Shown here one piece after another: positions 11,501-24,580 of a stretch of 64,000 nt of DNA. Location: assembly GCA_022829145.1 (NCBI GenBank), contig CM040741.1:57498547-57562546 (forward strand), written 5' to 3'. The notes under the pieces are model-generated. The model saw only the letters and a list, made by a program, of their open reading frames with translations. It was not told the origin of the DNA and did no database searches. Source of the DNA: Albula goreensis (lineage: Eukaryota; Chordata; Actinopteri; Albuliformes; Albulidae). The position numbers and the translations under genes were made by a program. Within the stretch, counting starts at the first letter, position 1. Every line of letters starts with the position of its first letter.

Positions 11501-14500
11501 AACAGAAAATATGAGTAGAATTTGTTTTCCTTTACTTGGCAGAATACTAATCAGAAACAGCTCGTGCAGTCTTAGTTCTTTTTCTGACAGTGCAGATTCC
11601 TTGACATTTGGTCATCAAAAACACCCACAAAATAGGGCTTTTATTTATTGTTTACCATAGCGTGGGATGCCCATTAAGGAGGGGAGGGGGCATTATACCA
11701 ACTTTCAACAGTGAGCAAAGTGAACACATGTTTGTGAAATTAGGCCTCTTGGAGTGCTGCCAGGGGGGGAAGCAGTCAGCAGTTCTCAGCGCACATGAGT
11801 GAGGCCTGGTGGTGAGGGCTTCCTGCACAGGGCCTATAAAAACAAGGATGTTGAAGAATGGCTCCATCCCCCACATTCTGGATCCTCTGCCAGGTAAAAG
11901 GGAAGAGTCTCCCCCTCCACATGCAGCAGCCCTGAAAAAGCTGCCATCACCACAGTTTTTAACTAACCCAGGGAAAAAAATTGAAAATGGGTGGAAAATT
12001 AAATCAATTATGCTCTCTGCAAAGCCTGGAGCACTGAACAGAAACAAACATTATTACAATTTTTCATGATTAGATGAAAATTTTTCATTGTAGATATGGT
12101 TACTTTTCCCTGTCTGTCTGGTTGACTACTGCTTTGTTACTGTGTTACTAGAGGGTTTTACATGAGAAATTACTTTCATAACAACAACATATTTCCATAG
12201 GAAACATTTTACAAGATGTGAACTTATTGACCTGCCATACATAATAGGAAGTTCCCAAGTTTACATGATTTCACCACATTGCATCCTATACATCAATTAA
12301 GTACAATCTTTCAGACTATCTGTTATGTTAATGTAGGAATAAGACATCAGGCTTTCTGAGAATTCCATTAGTTTTAGGGTCCATCCATAAAGTGGGATAA
12401 TTGTGTATATAATGGCTCTTTTTCTTCATGTTAGAATGGATTTATGCAGGAGCATAGTTGGGTTTTGTCTACATAAAAAACTGATATATAACCTTGACGT
12501 AGCCAAATAAATGGCCTGAAGTGTATCTTTAAAGGAATGTGTCAGAAAGAAAAGCAATCGTATATGATTGACTGCCTGGTCCATAAAAGCATACCTAAGT
12601 TTAGACATTATTAATAATTCATTTGAATTGAGTTAATAAAACCAGAACCCACTCTAACATACTGAAGTATTCAGGGTTTCTTTGCTGGGCACAGCATAGA
12701 AACAGTTGTAAACCTAATCTTAAAACAGTATGAAATGAACATAAACCAAAAACAAAAAAACCACGTCCATACATTTGTCCAGTGATTAGTGATGACGTTT
12801 GGTAAAGAAGCTGTATCTATGACAAACAAGCCAAAATGAGTTACGAATGGTAAAGAGAGTCTCGTGTAAATAATGAAAGCAGTGAGGAGGTAATCTGAAC
12901 TGAGAGGGAATGGAGGGGAGGAGTCAGTTTTCTGTGCAGAACCCCCAGGTCAGGGCCAAGCAGAGATCAAAGGCTATTGCAGGCCTGCTCATTTGAAACA
13001 GATTTCTCAGGGCTCTGAGCAAAGGCAGACAAAAAAAGATCATTCAGACATTCTGGGGAGATGAAAAACTGTGGGACCAATGAAGTCTTTTTTCCCAGGA
13101 TAAAAAAAAAAACATTTAATATGAACTTTGTTCTGTGTATGAAACTACAGTTAGTGTGTTGTACATTATAATGCTTTGATATGTTTCAAAAATATTTATT
13201 CAAACTATGAAGCAGGACAAACATGATATTTAAAGGTGTTGTTTGAACTGATGAAATTACATAGTTGCATATTTCAGAATGCACCATTTCCATGACAACA
13301 CAACACCCAGTTTTGAGAGTAATCATGGTGTTTGGATATAGATCAACATGATAAAAAGTCCAGCCTGTGGAACCCATCAAAAAATATCCTAAAAGCTAAT
13401 CTGAGTCAGGACTGCAGATATATCTTCAAATGACTATTTATACACAAAGGCCAGTATGGACATCTCATGAGAAAGAGAAGTGGAAACAAGTCTCGAAACA
13501 TGACAACTATTTTAAGAATCCATTTGAAAGTGTAAATAAATCATACCTTAAGCAGTGAAGCTCTGGGATATGACTTTTTCCTGCCCCTTCCAGTGAAAAG
13601 AAAAGAGGTCTGAACAAGAAGAAAGATTTTTCATCCACTACATGCTTCCTGAGACTAAACAGTGTTTTGAGAAGTCAAGAACAATAAGGTGAATTTGGTG
13701 CAATATGATACAATTACTCAAAAAAAAAAACACCCAAAAAGACTGAGCATAAGTGAAATAACAGGAAATGCATAGGAAAATCAGCTATGAGGAAAAAATG
13801 TTGAGTAGGGTGAGGTTCATTTGGGTTTCTGGAGATCATAAAAAGCAGCCTGCAAGTGTAAAATATTCTGTATGAAATGAAGCATACACTACACTGCAGT
13901 TGTAACACGGGGAATGCCCTGACCCAGGTTGGGTAGGATGCTTTACTTTGCAGGGTGCAGCTAGGAGGAAGTTGGCCTGGGTTGCTGTTTAAGAAAGAGA
14001 GACTGAAAGTGAATACGTTAACCAAGGTCAGAGGAAGGTACCACACACATTCCAGTATGCGGCTTCTTTAAGACAAAAATCTGACCCAATAATTGAGCAA
14101 ACGCCATTCCCTTGCATGTGGCAGTTCACTTTTCGTGTCAGCGCTTTTGTGTCCAGAAACATGCTGACAACATTTTTTCTGTATATTCACATATCCATAT
14201 CTACTCCAAGATTTCATATATTGCACATTTCATCATTTACAATAGATATGAGCAGCAAGTACAGAAAATACTATTCTACAAATACAATCATGCCTTCATC
14301 TGCATAGTTCATTTCCATATTTGGCAATTGTGAAGCACAACATGATTGTGGTTTGACTGAATGCATTAAAAATTTACATATTATTCTATTGCTTATGTGA
14401 AAATTCCTGGACTCTCTTCTGCTAGCTAACATCAGCAGCTTTGTTGCATGATCAAACATTTGGTTCCCGGCTGTTACAAAGCATTTAGAAGGAATTCCAG

Positions 14501-17500
14501 TCTGTCATTTTCAGGGACATGTTCTTATGAATGATTTCTAATGTTCCATAGTCCATATGTGAGTATTAGTCCTTGCTAGGCCCTGCCAACAGAAATGTAT
14601 TGTGATATCATGGCAACTGAAGTGATTTCCTGCTAAGCCAACCTATTTAAATTCCTCTGACGTATAATATTGCCTCTTCAATATAGATGATATGAACACA
14701 GATAATGTCTGACTTGAGCAATCAGTATAAATCAATAATTAACTTTCTTCAGCATTGCACTGTGTAACTACTTTTAACATTGAAGTGACAGATTGTATAA
14801 AGTCTCTGATGGTTCTGTTAACAAAACATAGAACTAGCAAGGCATACAATTTAAAGTAAATCTGACTTAATGTCGCCACAGCTTTTGTGGTTTGCCTTTA
14901 ACTTTATTTACTTTGTTTGAAGCTCAAGACCCAGTGTGAAACTAGACAATTCAAGTTAATTTGTAGGAGACTTTGTTTTGATTGAAGAATACTGTTTTGA
15001 CTGGAATTTATACCTACAGTTACAGAAAGCGTTTTCGTGCATTTATTTACTTGCTAAGCAGCTACCCTTATGTAGTGTAAACAGAATACTGAGTATGAGA
15101 CTAAACAGGAAAAGGCAGTGATTTAGGAGAGCAAATGGAGGAACACAAATGATGCTGTCACAAGGACATTTTCCTAATTATTTGCATAAGTGGGAACAGA
15201 AAAATCTTCTCTTAGATCAGGACAGAGATTGTGGAAACAATGAATAGAATTTGTGAATAAAAATGTACCCATTAATATCTGTTCTTAGTCTATTAATGGT
15301 ATTTTCCCAGCAGTTATGGAAAGTACATCTCAAACTGTATGTTCTATTCTGGGAAAACAGCCCACAGTTTATGAATTAATGTGAATGACCTGAATCGCCC
15401 CACAGAAACCCTGCAGTCTTGTGGGACATACACTCAAGATGTCATTTAGATGTATCCCCTTCTGTTCCACAAACCTGCAAGCTGTCCTCTCACACCTAAA
15501 TGATTTACTCACTGAGAAATAAGAAGAAGCATGTGCTAATATGTAAGCACCTCTTTCTATGGGCCATAGGCAGTATTCCCAAGCTGTTCCTGTAATGCAT
15601 ATTTCACCACCAGCTATGGGGCCAGAAAAAGAGCTGTGCTCTCACAGTAGGACTTCGGTGGTGTTCCAGACTCAAAGCATTTGTCACTATTATTTCCAAC
15701 AACTTTCTCAGCTCTTTAAGTACACCGAACAATGTCTGGTTTTAAAATAAATTACTCTCTTAAATTTAACAGTTAATCTCCTAAATTCAAAAGTCTGATC
15801 CCGTAGTTTCATTTTAAATTCTTTGCCTTAATTGTGTTTTTAAATTTCAGTTATGAATAACCATACAAAATATTGAAAGAAAAGGCAATAAATGATTTAG
15901 TTCATTTGGCTGGTTGTATGGGTATAATGTTCATTACTTTAGAAGATCAGTCAAAAGTGTGCAAACTAAAGGGAGTTTCAATCTCAAATTCAGAATGACC
16001 ACCTCAGGATGTCATATTACTCACTCAGACAGAAGGGAAAAGAACTCTGGTAATTATTTTAATTTTTAATGCTTAAAATTAATTCTTACAACAACCCACA
16101 GGTATTCAAAGCGTGACTTGGATTTTCCCTGAAATAGTTTATTTGCTATGTTTTTATATAGTTTTATAGGTATTGTAGCTTTCAAACAGAACCAGGAGAG
16201 GAACAGTTATCATTTGCAACCTAATGCATATTCCAAGAGGATTCAAACGCGTATGGTCAATGCCACATTTAAGCAGGAAGTTGCAGTAAGACAGTGGCTC
16301 AGGTTAGAAGTCTATGCTGTCATTTTAAAAGTAAGGCCTCTCAATGCAAAACAGTAAGCCGAGGGTTGCTGCAACAACAGTGTGGTTTACAGGAAGATCA
16401 GACTTCACCATATAGACATTATATTTTACCATACACTCGCCGCAACAGCTTGACCAGTCTGCCCTCCCGTTACAGACCACATACCACATCCTGTCTGTGG
16501 CTGCCCTAGACTGGCCTAATCCCGGACATCATCAGGCAGGGCCCTTTGGTCTCACTACAGCAATCCCTGAATGATACACTGCCTTACTTATCCATGTATC
16601 AATGGCTCGCAAACAACAATGGACTTTCCTGCTCTTTTAACCTGTCAAAGAGACAGAAATTAGATCTTCAGTCCCACTTCATCATTCTAATAACTTCTGT
16701 TCTGATTTGACAACACTTGGCAGCATTGCATCTTATTAAGAGTTAGACAGAAACTTTGAAATAGGTCATGGATTTGGCTTATGACAGTGGTCATTTTTGA
16801 AATCTTGCCCTAGGCTGGTTTTCATTTCAGAGTACACTGTCAGACACACTGAAGGCTCTGTTGCATGACTGGACAAATTAGCCTTTTAGAAACCTGAAAG
16901 GCTCAGATACATGGCACAATCTCTGTAATCAAATTATCATACTTCCCTCCCACCCAAAAAAACATATATTTGAGACCATTATTATTTATAACATTTAAAC
17001 TAGCACATTCTGTTGCTTTCCACTTCCGTTTCCTCAAAAGGGCAGGCCTGCCGAGTAGCTGCAGAAAGTGGTCACGAGATGTTGCACACACAGCTTTTCT
17101 GACTGCTCTCACGCCAGCATAGCCCTCCAGGGTACCGTGAACAAGCTGGACATCAGCATTCTGTCTGACACAGTCATAGCAATTATGCAGACTGGAGTTT
17201 ACCGTGTGCTTAAGCATTATTAAAATGCTGACTCTGATCTATCCAACATCTTCAGACTGGAGGGGAAAAAAACTATAGTCCTAAGCACAGTTTAGAAAAT
17301 CATTATGCACTAATAAAGCAGTGAAGAAAAATGCAGCTCCCAGTGATCTAAACTGAGTTGGTTATGTAACCTTCATATGTATTTTATCTTAAAGATTACA
17401 CTTACATTTTAGTCACTTAGCAGATGCTTTAATTCAAAGCAACTGAAATGCAGATAAAAGCACAGGGCATATAGACAGACTGTGATCTATTGCTACAGCA

Positions 17501-17536
17501 ATAAAAATATCACGAGGCAACTTTGTGTAAGAGGAA
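8531..17536. other. Intergenic spacer between two convergent genes
   Basis: About 9 kb with no supported gene. The longest open frame (9071-9586, plus) begins at TTG, not ATG, and looks like chance. Most of it is AT-rich. Richer, more complex blocks occur around 11.64-11.96 kb (G-rich runs and a TATAAAAA at about 11.84 kb), 12.84-13.06 kb and 16.36-16.56 kb, and could be non-coding conserved or regulatory DNA. Downstream parts of the snx18 3' UTR could extend into the right end if the poly(A) signal at 17537 is not used (another reverse AATAAA lies at 16138-16143). Confidence 0.55.
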
Positions 17537-17542
17537 TTTATT
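17537..17542 (-). terminator. Candidate poly(A) signal of snx18
   Basis: TTTATT on the plus strand, so AATAAA on the minus strand, 1.33 kb past the snx18 stop codon. It gives a plausible 3' UTR length. The GU-rich element downstream is not obvious, so a more distal site (16138-16143) remains possible. Confidence 0.35.
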
Positions 17543-18870
17543 TTCCTTAGTTTTTTTTCCCCAGTTTCTACACCAAAACAAGTTTCATGTCTCCAGCACT
17601 GAACATTGCAATGAAACTACATTTGTTCTGAGTTATACTGTCAGACTGTGTGTTAACAACTTGAAAAAACACAAGTACCCCGTGGCTCAAATGGGTAGGT
17701 AAATCACTTTAGAAGCATCATCTTCACCCCATTTTGGTCACAAGAAGTGAAGTCTCTTATTTTAAACAGCCCCTTATTTTAAAAATGTGTCTGTGTTTAA
17801 GAATTTCTGCTACTCAGAAACCAAGATTCTGTTCTACGGTGGTCTGAATGCTGATGGAAAGAAGAAAAAAGGCCACCTCAGTCTTGGTATTCCACTCCTT
17901 TGTCATGTCCATTAAAAAAACTGATGATTTCTTGGGTTCAAGGTTTTCAATTCCAAGGGATGAACACGTAATCTCATGGAGTGCTTTTCGTTCTTTCCCC
18001 TGCAAATTCCCCTTTCACACTGGATTTGCCTCGCAGTCAGCAGGAAAGGTATATGTGAATACTATGGACAGCACACAGGGTCTGTATCTGTGAGCACCTG
18101 TATACCCAAGACATTGTCCTCATGAAACACTAATAAAATATTACAAGATGGAAATGTACAATGGAGTCAGTGAAACAAAAATATATCTTTAAGTTACAAA
18201 AGTTACTTTAGAGACTACAAGGCACAAAGGGGTATTAATCGCTCTGCTACGAACCTGTAAACATTTCCTTTTAAAGATTGGGAGGGCTCAATGTGTCTGA
18301 AGGGAGTATTCAAGGCAAAGGCAGAAGGCCAACTGATGGTGCTGATGATTAAAAGCTGGCTTTCTCTTAATCAGAGTGTCCTTGTGGTGGCTGCATACAT
18401 ATATAGTCTAATAACAGTTTCTTTGAAATCAGAGTGGTAAGGCAAATAACATAGTCTTCAAAAGTTACAATGGTATAATAAGCAAAGCTATAACTTGCTT
18501 TCATGGTAGAGGCTATTTACTTCTTGCTAAAACATTAATATGTTAAATACACCTTGCAACCCCCTATCCACCTATAACCACTACATGGTTAAAAGCTTTA
18601 CCGTTGCAGCTGCGCTTAAAAACATTTAAACTCAATTATTTTAAATGATGAGCGTTTACAACACAATACTTTTCATCAACTGGGCAACCATTCAGGGAAT
18701 GGCTATCAAAAAGGAACACTGGAACAGATCTATAGGAAATTGGTTTGTGTGCAGAGAATAAGCTCTCTATGCCTCCACTGTATTGCTAAAGCAATTGATT
18801 AATTCCCACAGTCAGTTTGAAGATTGAAAGGCATTGCATTGGGAATGGTGTGGAGGTATCAGGTCTGGCT
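17543..18870 (-). other. Probable 3' UTR of snx18
   Basis: This stretch follows the snx18 stop codon on the minus strand and has no coding signal. It contains A/T-rich runs with some more complex segments (for example 17.95-18.07 kb). The boundary is inferred from the first minus-strand AATAAA. Confidence 0.4.
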
Positions 18871-19124
18871 CTAGACATTATCATACTTCTGCAGAGCTTC
18901 CTCTAGCTTGCCTGTGATCTTTTGGAAGAAACCGATCTGCTGCTGCAGGTAGTGCTGCATCTGGGCCTTGAAGTCGCGCACGCGGGTCTGGTGGAAGTGC
19001 TGGATCTCAGCCAGAGTGGCAAAAGAGATGATGTTGCAGCGATCATTGATGCCGTCTGCCTGCGAGCCCTCCATCTTTCCCTCCTCCACGTGTTTCTGGC
19101 TCTCCTTCACTTTGGTCAGTGCTC
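18871..19124 (-). CDS. snx18: Sorting nexin 18, last coding exon (C-terminal BAR helix)
   Basis: This 254-bp exon follows a minus-strand acceptor read as CCCCACAG/GAGCACTG at 19125-19126 and ends with TAG at 18871-18873. It encodes 83 residues plus the completion of a split Gly codon: it begins ALTKVKESQKH, contains DRCNIISFATLAEIQHFHQ, and ends LEEALQKYDNV. This is the last long helix of the BAR domain and closely follows the known SNX18 C terminus. Joined to exon 1 (AAAG/GA giving Lys-Gly) the total coding length is 1755 bp, an exact 584 codons plus stop. That confirms both splice sites. Confidence 0.96.
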
Positions 19125-20229
19125 CTGTGGGGCCAGAGAGGATCATGGGTCAGTGAAACCAATCCTAAAAAGACTCAGGAAAACAACAAATGACCAATAT
19201 GTTTCTACCCAGCTCTAGTGCATAAAATAAGAAATAATTAACCCTTCTAATCCAGCGAGAAATATATTACAACAAATTGGGGATATTTTATTGAATCATT
19301 TTTTTAAAGGATTGAAGTGCAAATTTTTGTACAAAAATGTGAAAAATGCAGTACAGTTAATGGTCTATTTGGCCTTGGGAAAACAGTATTGATTTCCATC
19401 ACATGCTTGTTCCAAACCACGGGTGAACCAGTGCTGAATTTATTTTTAGTAATAGGTTCAGAGCTTTCACACTGCGAGTTGGAGGCACAATGATACAAAA
19501 TTTTAACAATGAATGCCTAGCCTACATAAAACCTCAGAAACCACAAATAAGACAAATAAGTATGCAATTTTATTGGAATTAACTTTGCAAAGACAGTATG
19601 AGTACATTTTAAGCACATTTCCCTTCACATCTCACTGGATCAAGGAAACAGAAAGTGTGCTATAAGAGTGTGATACAAAGTGTGATACAAGAGCTGAATA
19701 TTAGGGCATCCACAGATGCACAGTTAAAAAAGGGAAGCGATGTTTTCGCTAAAACACTGCACTCTCATGGCTCCTGCTGCACGAATAAACACTTTATATA
19801 AAGAGCAGCACAAACTACAGCAATCACAGAGACATGCAGCTGCTATCATGTATACTTCTTAGCAAAATGGATAAATTAATAAAAACAGGAAACCTTTTAG
19901 GCCTTCTCAAGCAGATCTAGGCATTCCTTTTGAAAGAACAAGGTCGCTCATACCCTGTGGGTGTTTTTGACTTTATAGAATACTTTCCTAACTGTGATTA
20001 CTACAAAGTCACATACCAAGCTTCACTGATGTGATTCTAGACAGACTTCCAGCTGGTAAGGCAGAAAGCCCACTTACGATAATAGTCTCCAGTCAAGGTC
20101 CTTTTGTTCTTTAACGTACTGAAAAGGCAATACTAAAAATGGCTAAAAACATATGTGTGGTGATAAACTGCTGATGTACATGGGGTATTGTTGGCTTGCT
20201 CAAAAATACATTTTTTATTATGATTTTCA

Positions 20230-20408
20230 CATCCATCCATCATCCATTCCTGTTCCATCTAATCCAGGGTTCCCTGGGGAAGGGAACCCTCATGTCTTTG
20301 AGCCTTGGGGGGAAATACCACACAGACAAGGGGGAGAGATTTAAACTCCACAAATGTCTGGCCATGGTGTTAATCAAACCTGGGTCCTTCTTACAGTACA
20401 CTGACCTA
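20230..20408 (+). repeat. Degraded fish interspersed repeat relic
   Basis: It begins with ATCCATCCATCATCCATTCC and later has a run resembling 'catgtcttt..gggggaaa..cacacagacaagggggaga..aaactccaca' and then 'aacctgggtccttctta'. These are the landmarks of a repeat widespread in fish genomes, often seen as the end of truncated non-LTR elements. The middle is shortened and there is no protein-coding part. The family assignment is from memory of the motif order; the element class is uncertain. Confidence 0.55.
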
Positions 20409-22734
20409 CGCCTCGTTATTATATATGAAAATTACATCAACTGCAGAGTGCGGAGGCTGGAACTATTGCATATTCACTGCTCATGACTGGTTATCTTATA
20501 CACTAGAGTACAAAAATGGAAAGTGACTAAGTACAGGATGTCATGGAACATGAAAAAGTTGAGGTTTTTAAAAGTAAATTGTTTTGGATGATTTGTATGT
20601 TAGACACAATTACTCAGAGTGAGCCCTGAAAATGATTCACTCTGGGTTGGCATGAGGTCCCAAGAGACAGACCAGAGACGTCACACGTCTGTGAGTCAGG
20701 CCTGCTATATTCTAATGATTCTTCCGCTCCAGAGCTGCATTTTCCATTATGTAATGTGGGTTACACAATGCCACTCCGATGACAGTCAGTGACCTGTTTT
20801 ACACACAGCAATTTCAGAATGTAGTTACAGCTTTTCTGATTGCAAGGCAATATTCTGGAATACTCAGGAATAACATGTTGTAAAAATAATTAGACTGATT
20901 TCTCCTATTCTGGAGATGTGAAATTAGTGCAGAAGTCACCTCTCATCTATAAACAGGATCAAGAGATGAAAATTTGTGATGACTAATTTGACACATCAAA
21001 TTAATTTTCAGCTTTAACCGTTTACTTGAAACTTTCAACAACACAAAGACAGTGAGTTTCTACTGGAACATAGCAGCACTGTTGCATTTTGATAGAAGTA
21101 TATCTTTAACTGGGTAAAACAACTTGCAAGATCTGAAATGTGAAGGAACTATACTCATTAGCCAATAGTTGAAAAGAAAACATTCAAGGTATTTCCCTTG
21201 TAATTTGTTTGACATTTTGGGTAGACAGAAGTACAGTTTTAAGCTAAATATGAAATATATCACAGTGACATGAGAGCACCATGATGCTTAGACCTTTGGT
21301 CTGGGGGGTTAGAGTCCTGGATTTTTGGAATTTGTGATTTTAGTCCACCAAAGGTTATTGATGTATAAAAGAAAATTAATTCTTGCAATAAATCACTGAA
21401 ATAGGGAACTTTAATAATGTTCTGGTGTTGAATTTGTAATGTATCTCATCATGTATTTGCCTTCAATTTCCATTGAAACCATAAAAACTGTCCTCTACTA
21501 CAGAAATAAAATTAAAATTAGAAAAAAAAATGAATGTGGACACAAATCACATTGTGTGAAAGTGCCCCAAAAACCTTTAATTCCTGTGAGATTGTGCAGG
21601 CAAAACACATAGCTCTTGTTTAGAAAATGCACAGCTATTACAGTAAGCAATTTCCAGGTCATTCCCAGGAGAGGCCATAGTCAGTGTTGCTTTCTTTATG
21701 AGAAAAAGTATGAGAAAAATGGAAAATGATTCCTAGTCAACAGACTGTGTTGTCTTCTAATGAGAAAAGTTAATTGCAAAAGTAATTAAACCTTTTTCTC
21801 CTTTGTACAAGTTACTCTTCTGATGTATATACTAAAGCAGATATTGAGTCTGTTCAGACATTGATTTGTTAAACCTGTGCAGCATTAGATGAGAATAAAG
21901 CCTAAAACACTTACACAAACCAATCGCAGAAGGGTGATGCCACCTTACATCTACTTTTGCTAACCTGGCACTTTACAGCTTTGGTTAGGACCTAAGCCTT
22001 ATTTGAAACTTGCCATAAATTATGCAAAAGGCATGGGAGCCATGAGAAATATTTACATATGAACCATCAGATATATTTACTCACAGTTTGAATGAGATTT
22101 ATTAACTTTTTCATACATATTGTTGTCATTTTAAGTCATGCAAGTTGTAGTTTTTCTCAGCTGTAAAATGAGAAGGAGCATTCATCGTTATCATTCTTAC
22201 AGAAACCTCAAAGAAACTACTAAAAGAGCTTTAATCAACATTCTGACATATGACTAAATTAGACTAGATGTGAACAGGGAATTGAAATTTATGATAAGTG
22301 CTATTTGGCTAGACAATTTTACATTGAAATGTGAAATTAAATCCCCACACAGACGTTCTTAGTCCAGAAAAAATGTTTTGATCCCTCCCATCATTTGGTC
22401 TATTCAAAACAAATCACAAGTGATCTTGATGTCATAACTGAAATGTGTGAATGCATTTGTTGCACATTCTAAATCTAAATGGATTGCTAGTGGTTATACT
22501 ACATGATTCATGGCTTGTGAACCACAGTGACATGAAACCACTCATTTTTATCTTTTGGTTTACTTTTTTCCTCATAGGCCCCACCTGTTCAAAGCTAGAA
22601 AGAGGATCAGCTTGCACAAACCAGAAAGTGATATTGAGTTTCTCCTTGGTTAGGTTGAGGTAACATGTGAAACCCCTGTTTTTAACTGTGTGACAGACTG
22701 GAGAGCTTTGCTTCAAATCACAGTCAGCGGTGAA

Positions 22735-22808
22735 CCCCCCCCCCCCATGTGATGTTTACAGTAAGAACAAAGAAGAAACACTGAGGCTTCCAAAAAAAAA
22801 AAAAAAAA
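22735..22808. repeat. Poly(C) and poly(A) tracts
   Basis: Twelve C residues at 22735-22746 and, 45 bp on, seventeen A residues at 22792-22808. Both sit inside the snx18 intron and are typical sites of length polymorphism and sequencing error. Confidence 0.9.
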
Positions 22809-24512
22809 CAAGCTGTCTTAAGTTTCATTAATTGTCTCCATGGTAGACACCATACCGAAGCTTGGCCAAACGTTGCATTATTTAACTCTGAACTGCACTC
22901 TGTTAGACAAACCCTTTTGGAGCCTCAGGCAAAAAAAAAAACCTCTAGCAGCACTTACTACTAAAGTTTATGATAAGCTATCAGAATCTCTACAATTGAA
23001 TGGCAATAACTGTTAACATTTAAATGGCCTTTTATAAATGTGCAATGTCAAAGCAGAAACCTGTCTAAGTTGCCCTTGACAACCAATGTGTTTTCTGTAG
23101 CTGGCCTGGAGCTATTAGCACAAGTCATGTGGACTAACAGTGCATTTGTGCTGTCCTTGGGGAGTACTACATCAGTGCTCTGGGCTTGTCATGTGAAAAT
23201 GCAAGGAGATCAGCCAGACAATGATTTAGAAAACCTGCTTACGTTGACTGCCCCATACTTCCAAGGCAGGGGCATTCAACATAACCACTGAACATTCCAA
23301 GCATAAATGATATTGATAATAATAATAACACTAGTCTTCATTTACTTTTTAAATATTAAGTGGGGTCTGCTTTTGGCTTTGACATTTTGCTTGGCACTGA
23401 ATAAAAAACTTTAATGACAATACAGCCTGCCAGGGACAGGAGATGGGACTGACAAGGGAAAGACTGTTGGTCTACACGTCAATGACACCATTATCATGAA
23501 CAGGCATATCCCCAGATGAGGTATCATAGTGTTTTCCTTTGCAGGGAGCTGGATGGCAGGAAAATGTAACTCAATCAAACACATATTACAGAATCTCCAA
23601 ATAAATCCTGCAATCAAGCACTGAAAAGCTTTTTAAATTTATAACTATCACAATGAAAAGTGTTTTGTTAATAAAGGCTCTTTTGGGTGGACTGTGAAAG
23701 TGCTCAGTCTCAGTGGAGTGACACACCCAGTGCTGCAGAATCATGCCAGAGCTGGCTGTGGTTGGATGTTCTAGCAGGATGAAGCTTAATTAGCCACAGT
23801 CTTGCAGAGGGATGGAGAGTTTAAGTTGGCAAGATGTCCCCAACTCCTTTGGCTGACTGAGTGCCTGTGGTCTGCCTACGTCAGTTGCAACACAATTTAG
23901 TCACTTGATGAAATGAGTGCACAGCCCAGCTGGTGTTTAGCTAGTATAAAATGAAAGCATGGCTGGCAACAAGTGTCTTGAAGGACACTTGCGCTTGTCT
24001 GAACTCAAAAATCTAAATTGTGAACAGATATGGAAATATCAGAGAAAATGGGGATATAAATGGGTGAAAACATTGAAGCAGTGTACATTTAATCAATTTT
24101 CACCTCCAAACCAAAGGTTTTGAGTAGAACATCTACACCTGTCTCGCCACCCCCTGTCACACACTAATATTACATGTCTTTTAGTAAAATCACATTTCTT
24201 GAAAAAGTTATAGCTTTTGTGGTTCCATAATTTTAATGTAGCTGCATCGTGTATATTGTTTAATTTTTGAAGAAAAAAAAAACAATATATGCTACAACAT
24301 ACCCCCAACCTCTACTCCCTTTTGCTCAAAGGACTTCATCTTAAGACTAACATTCCAGTGAAGCATTCCAGCAACACTGAGCCGAAGCAACGCTGAGGCC
24401 TGCAATCCTCCCCATTAAACCAATCTGAACTACATCACCAATCTGTCAATGAATGCAAAAACCATTTGTCACCATGGGCAATGCCAAATGGCCAGCATTT
24501 ACCAGAGGAATG

Positions 24513-24580
24513 AATAATAATAATAATGATAATAATAACAACAACAATAATAACAACAATAAAAATAAATAATAATAATA
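24513..24580. repeat. AAT/AAC trinucleotide microsatellite
   Basis: An imperfect run of AAT units interrupted by GAT and AAC units, 68 bp, in the snx18 intron near its 5' end. A T-run follows at about 24612. Confidence 0.9.

Noticed and set aside
11652-12047. 131-codon open frame on the minus strand (and an overlapping plus-strand one)
   Set aside because: Overlapping opposite frames, low-complexity composition and no recognisable domain. Treated as non-coding.
18922-19218. Plus-strand open frame over the last snx18 exon
   Set aside because: It is the reverse-strand shadow of the real BAR-domain exon.
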